A stretch of DNA of 46,568 bases from NCBI GenBank assembly GCA_944389895.1, contig CALXOA010000043.1:1-46568 (forward strand), written 5' to 3'. The translations under genes were made by a program, and so were the position numbers. Numbering within the stretch: position 1 is the stretch's first letter; each line of letters opens with the position of its first letter. Below, one piece after another: positions 25,620 to 34,380 of the stretch. The stretch is from an uncultured Victivallis sp. GTDB lineage: Bacteria; Verrucomicrobiota; Lentisphaeria; Victivallales; Victivallaceae. Below the pieces are notes generated by a model that made no database searches, was not told where the DNA came from, and saw only the letters and a list, made by a program, of their open reading frames with translations.

Positions 25620-26768
25620 ATGGAAGAACCCAAAAGCGTAATCCGACAGGACTTCGATCGTTCCGGACAGTACGAGTCCGGTCTGAAGTCGCTGGTCAAG
25701 AGCCTGCAGTGGGCTTTTTTCCTGCTGCTGGCGGTCATCATCGCCATGCTGGTCTACTTCTTCACCGGCGGTGGCTATTTCTCGGTCGAACCGCAGCGTG
25801 CGGTGATCGTGGTTCACTTCGGCAAAGTCGGTGAGACGTTCACCTCCGGGGCACGCTGGTTCCTGCCGTATCCGGTGAACCGCTTCATCGTGATCCAGAC
25901 GAACCAGCAGTTCATGGACGTCAATTTCATGGCGACTCCGCTCGGGGAAGGCGCTCCGCCGCCGACCTCTCTCGAGCCCGGACGTGACAACTATCTTCTG
26001 ACCGGCGACGCCAACATCATTCACTCCGCGTGGACGATCGGCTATCAGGTCAGCAATCCCGAAAAATTCTACCTGACGCTCTCCACGCCTCCTCAGCCGG
26101 TGGAAAACGGCCGGGTGATGCCGGATGTCGCCGTGACCGATGCCGACGGTTTCACCGGAGCCCGCGGGCCGCAGACGCTGGTGCGTAATCTCTTCCGGCA
26201 GGCGGTGGTTCAGGTTACCGCCTCCTACAAGGTCGATGAGATCCTGGGGGAACTTCAGGGGCAGTACAGCGAGAAGGTGCGCAGCCTCTTTGCGCGGTTG
26301 CTGGATGAGGCTGACTGCGGTATCGTTGTCGAGAATGTCACGCTGAACCGCGTCTTTCCGCCGGCGAAGACCAAGGCGGCTTTCGATGAGGTCGCGGCGG
26401 CCACCAATACGCAGGATTCGCTGATCAACAAGGCTCGCGAATACGAAGTGCAGACTCAGAACGATGTGCTGGCAAGGCAGGCTGAAATCCTTGCCGCCGC
26501 GGAGACCTACCGCAAAGAGGTCGTTTCCACGGTGAAGGCGGAGAGCTCCTATTTTCAGAGCATCAACAAGGAGTATGCGGTCAGCCCGGACACGGTGCTG
26601 ATGGCGCTCTACACGAGTACGCTTTCGGAGGTGTTCAAGGTGCAGCATGAGAAATTCCTCCTCGGCACCACCGGCAGCGGGCAGAAGAAAGTCTGGATCA
26701 AACTCAATCCCGAGCCCAAGCGCCAGTCGGCGGAAGACGGCGAGGCGGCTGACGCGAAGGAGAAATAA
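25620..26768 (+). CDS. SPFH/band-7 protein, HflK-like
   Basis: The 382-residue protein has one membrane helix (WAFFLLLAVIIAMLVYFFTG) near residue 35 and the HflK-type start of the SPFH domain: GGGYFSVEPQRAVIVVHFGK, SGARWFLPYPVNRFIVIQ. A Pro/Gly-rich insert (FMATPLGEGAPPPTSLEP) interrupts it, and a second insert follows SNPEKFYLTL. The helical part has the HflK-like VTLNRVFPPAKTKAAFDEV and LINKAREYEVQTQNDVLARQ. The C-terminus is charged. It begins 21 bases after the hflC-like gene and ends two bases before the P-type ATPase gene, so all are in one transcript. The three SPFH proteins are different from each other, not recent copies. Confidence 0.88.
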   Translation: MEEPKSVIRQDFDRSGQYESGLKSLVKSLQWAFFLLLAVIIAMLVYFFTGGGYFSVEPQRAVIVVHFGKVGETFTSGARWFLPYPVNRFIVIQTNQQFMDVNFMATPLGEGAPPPTSLEPGRDNYLLTGDANIIHSAWTIGYQVSNPEKFYLTLSTPPQPVENGRVMPDVAVTDADGFTGARGPQTLVRNLFRQAVVQVTASYKVDEILGELQGQYSEKVRSLFARLLDEADCGIVVENVTLNRVFPPAKTKAAFDEVAAATNTQDSLINKAREYEVQTQNDVLARQAEILAAAETYRKEVVSTVKAESSYFQSINKEYAVSPDTVLMALYTSTLSEVFKVQHEKFLLGTTGSGQKKVWIKLNPEPKRQSAEDGEAADAKEK

Positions 26769-26770
26769 TC

Positions 26771-28864
26771 ATGGCGGAAGAACTCGATATGAAAAATCAG
26801 GCGGCGCCTGCCGGGACCCCCGCGGACACCGGTCATGGGCATGCTCATGGCTGTGGTTGCAACTGCGGGCACGAACACGTGGAGGGGCATACGCACTCCG
26901 GGAGCTGCTGCGATCATGATCACAGCCACGAAACGGGGGGTGTCTGTCCCTGCGGCCACGATGCGGTCGGCAACGGGGTCGGGCATGACCGTGCGATGGG
27001 GCGGATTTTCTTCGCCCTGCTCGGCGGCCTGCTGACGGTGAACTCCTTCCTGCTCGAATGGCTGTTGCCGGAGCAGGAGTTTGCGGCGAGCATGAGCGCG
27101 TTGTTCGGTGCGTTCATCCTGGCGCTGCCGATTATCGTGACCGCGGTGAAGGATCTCATCAACGGCAAGGTCTATATGAATGAACTGGTCGCTCTGGCGA
27201 TTCTGGCTGCTCTTGCGAGCGCTGATTTCCAGACGGCAGGGTTGATCGCCTTCTTCCTGTTGCTGACCATCATCATCGAGACCCGGACCGCTTCGGGTGC
27301 GCAGCGTTCCATCGAGGAGCTGATCAAGCTGACTCCGAATACCGCGCGCAAACTGGTCGATGGCGCCGAGGTGGAAGTTCAGGTCACTGAGCTGCAGATC
27401 GGCGACCGGATCCGGGTACGGCCGGGCGAGAACTTTCCGGTTGATGCGCGGATTATCGCCGGGGAGAGTACGGTCAACCAGGCGTCGATCACCGGTGAAT
27501 CGCTCCCGATTGAAAAGACGATCGGCAGCGATGTGTTTGCCGGTACCCAGAATCTGACCGGTCTGGTCGATCTCGAAGTGACCAAGGTCGGAGAGGATAC
27601 CACGCTCGGCAAAGTCAAGGATATGATCCTGCAGGCGGAGGCAAGCCGTACTCCGGTGGTCCGGATCATCGACCGCTATGCCGGATACTATACGCCGATC
27701 GTGTTGATGCTTGCCTGCGTGACCTGGGGTGTTACCGGTGAAATGAGCCGGGTCATCACCCTGATGGTGATCGCCTGCCCGTGCGCGGTGGTACTGGCGA
27801 CTCCGACCGCGGTGGTCGCGGCGGTCGCGGCTGCGGCGCGCCTCGGGATCTTCATCAAAAACGTCAGCCACCTCGAACTCGCCTCGAAGATCACCTCGTT
27901 TGTCTTTGACAAGACCGGTACATTGACCGACGGGCTTTTGTCGGTGGTGAAGCTGAATCCTTTCGGCGAGATTTCTCCGGCGGAGCTGTTGAAGGTCGCC
28001 GGTTCGGCTGAGCAGTACAGCAACCATCCGACCGCGATTGCGATTCAGAAACTGGCGGCGGAAGCGCAGCTCCAGCTGGATTCCGCGACGGATTTCCAGG
28101 AGGCGCCCGGCAAGGGGGTTGCCGCGAACATCAATGGTGTGCCGTGCCTGATCGGCCGTGCGAACTGGATGAAGGATCAGGGCATAACCGTGCCGGAGCA
28201 CAACGCCGGGGCAACCGAGGGAATGAGCGTGGTCTATGTCGCACGCGGCGGCGTGGTTCTCGGCTGGATCGGCTTCCGGGATAAACTGCGCCGTGAGGCG
28301 CCTGCGATGATTGCCGACCTGCGTCGTCTCGGCGTGCGGTTCTGTGCGATGGTGACCGGTGACCGCCAGTCGGTGGCTGAAGCGGTCGCGTCTCAGTTGC
28401 AGATCGATGAATTCAAGAGCGAGTGCCTGCCCGAAGGGAAGGTGGAGTTTGTTGAGAACATCAAGAAGAGTTCCCGCGTTGCGGTGGTCGGTGACGGTGT
28501 CAACGATGCCCCGGCGCTCGCAGCCGGCGATCTCGGTATCGCGATGGGGGCGATCGGCAGCGACATCGCGGTCAACAGTGCTTCCATCGCTCTGATGACC
28601 AATGACCTGCGCCGCATTCCCATGCTGGTTTATCTGTCACGAAAGTCCCGGATGATCATCAACCAGAATCTGGTATTCGGCATGCTCTTCGTTTTCGGCG
28701 GCATGATCCTGTCGGTGGTCGGCTGGATGACTCCGATCTGGGCGGCGGTGCTCCATGCGGGCAGCACGCTGATCATCATTTTCAACAGCGCCCGGCTGGT
28801 TCGTACCGGTGAGGAGTTGACGCTTGAGGAGAGCGCCTCCGAAGCCGGCGATGAAGCCGCCTGA
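26771..28864 (+). CDS. P1B-type heavy-metal ATPase with His/Cys-rich N-terminus
   Basis: The 697-residue pump exports a soft or transition metal ion with ATP. Actuator motif TGES (about 241-244), metal-site CPC (336-338) in IACPCAVVLATP, phosphorylation loop DKTGTLT (380-386), SNHPTAIAI as the P1B-specific HP pair, and GDGVNDAPAL in the hinge are all present. The first 75 residues are extremely His/Cys-rich (GHGHAHGCGCNCGHEHVEGH and following) in place of a ferredoxin-like CxxC domain, which suggests Zn, Cd, Co or Cu/Ag; CPC alone does not settle this. AGGAG precedes ATG 26771 by eight bases, two bases after the third SPFH gene. Its location among SPFH and ABC genes is unusual for a metal pump. 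Confidence 0.93.
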   Translation: MAEELDMKNQAAPAGTPADTGHGHAHGCGCNCGHEHVEGHTHSGSCCDHDHSHETGGVCPCGHDAVGNGVGHDRAMGRIFFALLGGLLTVNSFLLEWLLPEQEFAASMSALFGAFILALPIIVTAVKDLINGKVYMNELVALAILAALASADFQTAGLIAFFLLLTIIIETRTASGAQRSIEELIKLTPNTARKLVDGAEVEVQVTELQIGDRIRVRPGENFPVDARIIAGESTVNQASITGESLPIEKTIGSDVFAGTQNLTGLVDLEVTKVGEDTTLGKVKDMILQAEASRTPVVRIIDRYAGYYTPIVLMLACVTWGVTGEMSRVITLMVIACPCAVVLATPTAVVAAVAAAARLGIFIKNVSHLELASKITSFVFDKTGTLTDGLLSVVKLNPFGEISPAELLKVAGSAEQYSNHPTAIAIQKLAAEAQLQLDSATDFQEAPGKGVAANINGVPCLIGRANWMKDQGITVPEHNAGATEGMSVVYVARGGVVLGWIGFRDKLRREAPAMIADLRRLGVRFCAMVTGDRQSVAEAVASQLQIDEFKSECLPEGKVEFVENIKKSSRVAVVGDGVNDAPALAAGDLGIAMGAIGSDIAVNSASIALMTNDLRRIPMLVYLSRKSRMIINQNLVFGMLFVFGGMILSVVGWMTPIWAAVLHAGSTLIIIFNSARLVRTGEELTLEESASEAGDEAA

Positions 28865-28903
28865 CGGAACCAAACATTTCAAGATTGAGGAATTTGAGAT
28901 ACG

Positions 28904-30064
28904 ATGGCAGAACAGCGTGAACCGGTTGTCAGGGCCGTTGGCCTGACCAAGGAGTTCCGGGATTTCTGGGGCCGGCCGAAAGCGAAGGCGGTGAACGACA
29001 TCGACTTTGAAATCCAGCCCGGTGAGGTGGTCGGGTTGCTCGGTCCGAACGGGTCCGGCAAATCCACCACGGTTAAAATGCTGCTCGGATTGCTCTATCC
29101 GACCGGCGGCCGGTTGTCGGTGCTCGGGCGTTCGCCGCGTGCGGTCGAGACCAAGCGGGAGATCGGCTATCTGCCGGAGGATTCCTATCTTTACAAATAT
29201 CTGACCGCCGAGGAGACGCTTGACTTTTTCGGCGCACTCTTCAATCTGTCGAAGGCCGATCGCCGGAACCGGATCGATCAGCTGCTCGAAATGGTTGGCA
29301 TGGCCCATGCCAGAAGGCGGCGGGTCGGGGAGTTCTCCAAGGGAATGCAGCGCCGGATCGGGCTGGCTCAGGCGATGATCAACGATCCGGCGTTTCTGAT
29401 CCTCGATGAGCCGACCAGCGGTCTCGACCCCCTGGGGTGCCGTGAAGTCAAGGATCTGATCGTGGCCTTGAAGAAGCGGGGCAAGACCGTTGTCATCACG
29501 AGCCATCTGCTGAGCGATATCGAGGATATCTGTGACCGGGTGATCATTCTTTACGGCGGAAAGATCCGTGCGACGGGTTCTCTGAACGATCTTCTGACTG
29601 TCACCGATGAAAACCGCATTGTGACTCCGGCGTTGCAGAAGCCGGCGATGGACAAGCTTGTGGCGTTGCTGCGGGAGAGTCTCGACGGAGAAACATTCCG
29701 GATCGATCATCCGCGCCGGACGCTTGAGGAGTTCTTCCTCGATGTGATTGCCAAGGCGAAGTCGGAAAGCATCGAGACCGCCGGCGTTGTCGGCGGCGGC
29801 CGGATCGCCGAATATCTGTCGCCGGATCAGAGCACCAGCGCGGTGCTTGAGGCTCTGGTGAGCGAACCGAAGGCGCCTCCCGCCCCGGCAGAGACGCCGG
29901 AACCCCCGCCGCCGGATGCCGCCGCAGTGTCGAACCGGCTGGAAGCGCTGACTGCCGAGCCGACGGCTCCTGTGCCGGAACCGGAACCGCAGGCGCCGAA
30001 GGCGGAGGAGAACCTCGACGAAGCCAATGCCAAACTCAATGATATTCTGGGTAACCGTAAATGA
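28904..30064 (+). CDS. ABC transporter ATP-binding protein with long Pro/Ala-rich tail
   Basis: The 386-residue ATPase belongs to the ABC-2 exporter type. It has Walker A GPNGSGKSTT (about residues 48-57), the Q-loop-like IGYLPEDSYLY, signature FSKGMQRR (Ser-Lys-Gly-Met replaces LSGGQ), Walker B FLILDEPTSGLD and switch His in ITSHLL. After about residue 310 comes a tail rich in Pro, Ala and Glu (APPAPAETPEPPPPDAAA) that is not part of the ATPase and may link to a partner. Its stop overlaps the start of the permease gene (ATGA at 30061-30064). Cargo unknown. Confidence 0.92.
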   Translation: MAEQREPVVRAVGLTKEFRDFWGRPKAKAVNDIDFEIQPGEVVGLLGPNGSGKSTTVKMLLGLLYPTGGRLSVLGRSPRAVETKREIGYLPEDSYLYKYLTAEETLDFFGALFNLSKADRRNRIDQLLEMVGMAHARRRRVGEFSKGMQRRIGLAQAMINDPAFLILDEPTSGLDPLGCREVKDLIVALKKRGKTVVITSHLLSDIEDICDRVIILYGGKIRATGSLNDLLTVTDENRIVTPALQKPAMDKLVALLRESLDGETFRIDHPRRTLEEFFLDVIAKAKSESIETAGVVGGGRIAEYLSPDQSTSAVLEALVSEPKAPPAPAETPEPPPPDAAAVSNRLEALTAEPTAPVPEPEPQAPKAEENLDEANAKLNDILGNRK

Positions 30065-31488
30065 GTTCTTTCTGGGCAATCGTAAAACTTACCTTGCGCA
30101 ACGGGGTGCGTTCGCACATCTTTCAGCTGCTGCTGTTCCTGCTGCTATTGTGTGTGGTGATCATTCCCGGGACCGTCAGCGGAGACGGTACTGCAAGCGG
30201 TTTCATCCGCATTTCACTGCTGTACAGCCTGTCGGCGGTCAGCACGGTGCTGGCGCTGTCGTCGATCTGGCTCGGTTGTTTCGTGATGACACAGGATGTC
30301 GAAAGCTATCAGCTTCACATGGTTGTCACCAAGCCGGTATCGCGGGTGCGTGTCTGGATCGCCAAATGGGTCGGAGTCAATCTGATTCATCTGGCGTTGC
30401 TGCTGGTCGCCGCTCTTGCGATCTACGGCATTATTCTTTACAAGTACAACCGGCAGGAGTTTACTCCCGAGGAGCGGGAGCGCATTCGTAACGAGGTGAT
30501 GGTGGGGCGCCGGGTTTACTGGCCTGCGCAGCCGGATTTCCGGGAGATCAGCCGCCAGATCGTCAGAAGCCGGATTCAGTCGCTGCAGCAGCGCGGATTG
30601 AATCCGGATACGAGTCCGGAGGCGCAGGAGAAGATGCTCAAGGAGGCGCGCCGGGAAGCGGTTTCCGCTGCGTCGGAAGCGCGTTACAACACGCCCCGCA
30701 CCTGGACATTCAAAGGGATTCCTGCCGATCTGGACAAGCCGATGTATCTGCGCTACCGTCCTTATGTCGGAAAGATTGCCAGCGAGGGACAGCGCGTCAC
30801 CCGTGCTCTGTGGCTGGTCGGGGTTCCGAAAGCGACGACGCAGGAGCAGGCCAATGTCTTTCAGAGCGGCGGCAGAGGTTACGAGATCTTCCTGAATCCC
30901 CTTTCCCCGAATCCGGAGCAGGTGATGACCGGCGAGTTTCACGAGAAGACGCTGCGATCGGAGTGGAAGGTGGTCACGCCGGATAATGAGGTTGTGGTCA
31001 GTTATGTGAATTTCGACGATTCGCAGGCGGTTCATTACTTCCAGCCCGCTGACGGTCCGAAACTTCTGATCGAAGCGTGCAGTTTTTTTGAAAACTACAT
31101 GCGGGCGGTGCTGGTGATCGCGATCGAACTTCTGATTCTCTCCGGGCTGGGATGTGCCTTCGGTGGGTTCCTGTCGATGCCGACGGCGATTTTTGTTGTG
31201 ATCTCCTACCTTCTGTTCGGCAGTCTGGCCGCCTATATGACCGGACTGACCTATCTGGAAGGGGCGGCCGATCACGTCGGACAATTTATCGCCAAATTGT
31301 TGCTCTGTGTGGTGATCCCGTTGCAGACGTTCGAGGTGACCGGCCCGGTTGCCAGCGGTGAGATCATTGAACTTGCCTGGATCTGGCGGATCGGCTGGTA
31401 CTATTTCCTGTGCCGGGCGTTGCCGCTCTTTGCTCTGGGAATCATTTTCTATTGGCGGCGTGAACTGGGGTTGATCATTCGCAAATGA
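30061..31488 (+). CDS. ABC-2 type permease with large extracytoplasmic insert
   Basis: The 475-residue protein is the membrane partner of the preceding ATPase. Membrane segments occur near residues 14-36, 55-80 and 97-122, then a soluble segment of about 210 residues (from RQEFTPEERERIRNEVMVG to the DSQAVHYFQPADGP stretch), then four more from about residue 345 to the C-terminus. The insert is in the position expected outside the membrane and has many Arg/Glu residues. Related permeases next to TPR-type proteins occur in Planctomycetota and Lentisphaerota. Start and stop both overlap the neighbouring genes as ATGA, so ATPase, permease and the following protein are probably made in equal amounts. 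Confidence 0.85.
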   Translation: MSSFWAIVKLTLRNGVRSHIFQLLLFLLLLCVVIIPGTVSGDGTASGFIRISLLYSLSAVSTVLALSSIWLGCFVMTQDVESYQLHMVVTKPVSRVRVWIAKWVGVNLIHLALLLVAALAIYGIILYKYNRQEFTPEERERIRNEVMVGRRVYWPAQPDFREISRQIVRSRIQSLQQRGLNPDTSPEAQEKMLKEARREAVSAASEARYNTPRTWTFKGIPADLDKPMYLRYRPYVGKIASEGQRVTRALWLVGVPKATTQEQANVFQSGGRGYEIFLNPLSPNPEQVMTGEFHEKTLRSEWKVVTPDNEVVVSYVNFDDSQAVHYFQPADGPKLLIEACSFFENYMRAVLVIAIELLILSGLGCAFGGFLSMPTAIFVVISYLLFGSLAAYMTGLTYLEGAADHVGQFIAKLLLCVVIPLQTFEVTGPVASGEIIELAWIWRIGWYYFLCRALPLFALGIIFYWRRELGLIIRK

Positions 31489-33101
31489 GCAAATTTCGTA
31501 CAATTGTAATGTATTTCGTGCTGGTGATGGTCACGCTGGCGTTGCTCTTCGGCATCAACCGGGTCGAGCGGCGGCTCGATGAACAGGTCGCCGAGCACAA
31601 TCTGCGGTTCACCGGGCAGATCAAGAATGCTCCTCCGGTGGTGGTGTTCACCACGGTCGCGCTCGGCAGTTTCCGCGGACTGGTGGCCGACCTGCTCTGG
31701 CTGCGTGCGGGAGCGCTTCAGGAGAAGGGAAACTACTTCGAGATGGTGCAGCTGGCACGCTGGATCACCGATCTGCAGCCCACCTTTTCAGGAGCCACCG
31801 CCTATCTGGCGTGGAATACGGCGTACAACATCTCGGTGACCTGCTCGAGTTATGCGGATCGCTGGCGCTGGGTCAACGAGGGAATCAAGTTGATTCGGGA
31901 TCAGGCGATCGAATACAATCCGGAAGATCCGATTCTCTACAAGGAGCTGGCCTGGATCTTCCAGCATAAACTCGGCAACATCATGGACGATGCCAACTTG
32001 TATTACAAGAACCGGTTGGCGATCCTGATCACCAACATCCTCGGCAGCGGCAATCCAAACTGGCAGGAGCTGGCCGCCGCTCCGAAGAATGTCGCGGAGT
32101 TCATGAAACTCTATCCTGAGGATCACCGTTTCTGGCGGGTCGCGAAGGAGGCCGGATTCGAGAATTTCGATGCAGTGTTCAACGCCTTCCGATCGGCCGA
32201 ACCCGCGGCACTGCCGGTTTCGATCACGGGGCCGCTGGAGAATGATCCGAAGCTTGTCACCGATCTGACTGCATTCTTCCGGGCGGAACTGTTGCGCGAT
32301 CAGTTGAAGCTCGAGCCGTCAACGATTGTCGAGATCAATGAAAAGTACGGGTTGATGGACTGGCGGGTTCCGGAGTCGCAGGCGATCTACTGGGCGACCG
32401 TGGGGCTGGAACGCACTCCGGGGCACAAGGACATCAACTGTGAGCGGATCATTACCCAGTCGCTTTATGAGGCGTTCCGGGCGGGCAAGCTCCTGATGAT
32501 TGATGAACGCAATTTTGAAAGTATCATTGTGGTGCCCAATCTCGCGCTGGTGGATTCGGTCTACCGTACCTTTACCGAAACGCAGGAGTACTACGAGAAG
32601 GATCGTACCTATTCTACCTTCCGCAGTGCCAAGCTGAACTTTCTGCAGGAGGCGATCACGATTCTGTACAATTACGGCAAGTTCTCCAAAGCCGCGGAGT
32701 ACTACAAGATACTCCAGCAGGAGGAGCCGGGAAAGTGGAAGGCGTCGCTGGAGAGTTTCGTGATGGACCAGTGGGTGGAAGATGTGCGTGATGCGGCGGT
32801 CAAAAAGGCGAGCGAAATCATCAGCGGGTTGATTTTCCGCAGTATCAATTACCTGGTCTACAACGATCAGGACGCAGCTGTGGCCAACGAGCGGATCGCC
32901 CGTTACATTTATCGGAAATACGCCGCCGACCTCGGGAGGGATGACCGGACCAAGTTGCCGTCGTATTCGGAAATGAAGAAAAGTGTGGTAGAGAGTTGCC
33001 TGAAGATTTTTCCGCCCGCGATGGTCGAGGTTCTGAAGGCGAAACTCGAAGCGGAGCGGGCGGCAGCGGAAGCCGAAACAACACCCGCCGGAGAACAGTA
33101 A
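31485..33101 (+). CDS. Membrane-anchored helical-repeat (TPR-like) protein, unknown function
   Basis: The 538-residue protein has one N-terminal membrane helix (TIVMYFVLVMVTLALLFGIN) and an otherwise helical soluble part. GSFRGLVADLLWLRAGALQE, NYFEMVQLARWITDLQPTFS, and NPEDPILYKELAWIFQHKLG look like TPR-type helix pairs, and a later pair reads TILYNYGKFSKAAEYYKILQ. The first 130 residues resemble a conserved partner of ABC-2 exporters in this phylum group; I do not know a name. The start overlaps the permease stop (ATGA at 31485-31488). It probably acts in the periplasm together with the permease's insert. A short GC hairpin (33104-33116) follows the stop. Confidence 0.7.
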   Translation: MSKFRTIVMYFVLVMVTLALLFGINRVERRLDEQVAEHNLRFTGQIKNAPPVVVFTTVALGSFRGLVADLLWLRAGALQEKGNYFEMVQLARWITDLQPTFSGATAYLAWNTAYNISVTCSSYADRWRWVNEGIKLIRDQAIEYNPEDPILYKELAWIFQHKLGNIMDDANLYYKNRLAILITNILGSGNPNWQELAAAPKNVAEFMKLYPEDHRFWRVAKEAGFENFDAVFNAFRSAEPAALPVSITGPLENDPKLVTDLTAFFRAELLRDQLKLEPSTIVEINEKYGLMDWRVPESQAIYWATVGLERTPGHKDINCERIITQSLYEAFRAGKLLMIDERNFESIIVVPNLALVDSVYRTFTETQEYYEKDRTYSTFRSAKLNFLQEAITILYNYGKFSKAAEYYKILQQEEPGKWKASLESFVMDQWVEDVRDAAVKKASEIISGLIFRSINYLVYNDQDAAVANERIARYIYRKYAADLGRDDRTKLPSYSEMKKSVVESCLKIFPPAMVEVLKAKLEAERAAAEAETTPAGEQ

Positions 33102-33126
33102 CGCCCGTTTCGGGCAGGAGTAGATT

Positions 33127-34380
33127 TTGGAGGCATGGTTTATTTTTTTCGGGAGCATCGCGGTAGCGATGGTTCTGTCGCATCTGTGTTCCCTGATGGA
33201 AGCGGCGATTCTGAGCATTACGCCGAGTCAGCTGGCGGAATTGAGGCAGCAATCGCCGAAAATCGGCGCGGTTTGTCAGTCATTGAAGCATGACATCGAC
33301 AAGCCGATCGCAGTGATCCTGATCATCAACACTGCCGCACATACAATCGGCGCGGCAGTGGCGGGAGGCAGCCTGGGGGAGACGTTCGGCAGTCAGTACA
33401 TGGGGCTCTTTTCGCTGGTGTTCACGCTGTTGATGGTGCAGTACACGGAGATTCTCCCGAAAACGCTCGGTGTCCGTTTCAACCTGACTGTGCTGAAAGT
33501 GGCGGCGCGGCCATTGCAGGTCGCGATTTACGTGATGATGCCGCTGATCAAGTTGACGCACTTCATCAACCGGCCGTTTGAACGGCGTCGGCCGGTACCG
33601 CCTTCCACCGCCGATGAGATTTCGGCTCTGGCGGCGCTGGCGCGGAGCAGGCAGGTGATTTCCACCCGGCAGGAACGGATCATCAAGGCGGTTCCCCGAC
33701 TGTCGGAACGGACGGCGCAGATGGTGATGCTGCCACGCGACAATATCTCCTTTCTGTCATCGGATCAGTCGGTCAGCGACGCGATCAATGTAACCGGGAA
33801 TGATTTCCACACCCGTTATCCGGTCTGCGAGGCGGGCAATCGCGATAAGGTTCTCGGCTACGTAAACTTCAAGGAGCTGATTGCGACGTTCCGGGCGCAT
33901 CCCGGGGCGATGAATCTGACCGATATTCTGCGCCCGATCGGCTTCGCCGAGCCGGATGATACCGCGTCGGAGCTTCTGGAACGGTTCGCAACGCAGCATT
34001 GTCATATGACGATTGTGCGCGATCCCAAAAACGGGCAGACGCTCGGGCTGGTGACGCTGGAGGATATTGTCGAGGAGCTGCTCGGCGATCTTGACGATGA
34101 GTTTGATCCGTTGCCGCGTACTTTCTATTCGCCGGGAGAATTTTTCTGGGTGGTCGGCGGCGGTGTATCGATGACGCTGCTGACGCGCGACACTCATCTC
34201 GATCTGCCGCGGCGGGCGGAGCCGGTCTCGGTATGGTTCGGGCGGTTGTTGAAGCGGCAGCCCAAGGTCGGTGACGTGGTGCGGTATCGCAACGCGGAGT
34301 TTTATGTGCGCAAGATCCGGCGCGGGCAGGTTTGGGAGTTCAATGTGAAACGGATCAAAATCGACAAGCCGGAGAAGTAG
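33127..34380 (+). CDS. CNNM / CBS-domain protein (CorC-HlyC family)
   Basis: The 417-residue protein has an N-terminal CNNM (DUF21) membrane domain with the start EAWFIFFGSIAVAMVLSHLC, then SLMEAAILSITPSQLAEL, and TEILPKTLGVRFN, the conserved 'E..PK..g' turn. Two CBS repeats follow (VMLPRDNISFLSSDQSVSD, RYPVCEAGNRDKVLGYVNFK; HCHMTIVRDPKNGQTLGLVT, LEDIVEELLGDLDDEFD). The C-terminal CorC/HlyC (transporter-associated) domain looks short or altered. Family members move or sense Mg2+, Na+ or other cations. The start is TTG 33127 with AGGAG six bases before; an ATG at 33135 is out of frame. The lipoprotein gene starts directly after its stop. Confidence 0.88.
   Translation: MEAWFIFFGSIAVAMVLSHLCSLMEAAILSITPSQLAELRQQSPKIGAVCQSLKHDIDKPIAVILIINTAAHTIGAAVAGGSLGETFGSQYMGLFSLVFTLLMVQYTEILPKTLGVRFNLTVLKVAARPLQVAIYVMMPLIKLTHFINRPFERRRPVPPSTADEISALAALARSRQVISTRQERIIKAVPRLSERTAQMVMLPRDNISFLSSDQSVSDAINVTGNDFHTRYPVCEAGNRDKVLGYVNFKELIATFRAHPGAMNLTDILRPIGFAEPDDTASELLERFATQHCHMTIVRDPKNGQTLGLVTLEDIVEELLGDLDDEFDPLPRTFYSPGEFFWVVGGGVSMTLLTRDTHLDLPRRAEPVSVWFGRLLKRQPKVGDVVRYRNAEFYVRKIRRGQVWEFNVKRIKIDKPEK

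Noticed and set aside
25047..28201. Two long minus-strand frames (533 and 530 codons) opposite the third SPFH and the P-type ATPase genes
   Set aside because: Arg/His/Asp-rich shadow products of a GC-rich codon pattern; the plus strand carries clear motifs throughout.
28637..31503. Minus-strand frames of 480 and 429 codons opposite the ABC ATPase and permease genes
   Set aside because: No family resemblance; they mirror the plus-strand genes whose motifs and overlapping starts are clear.
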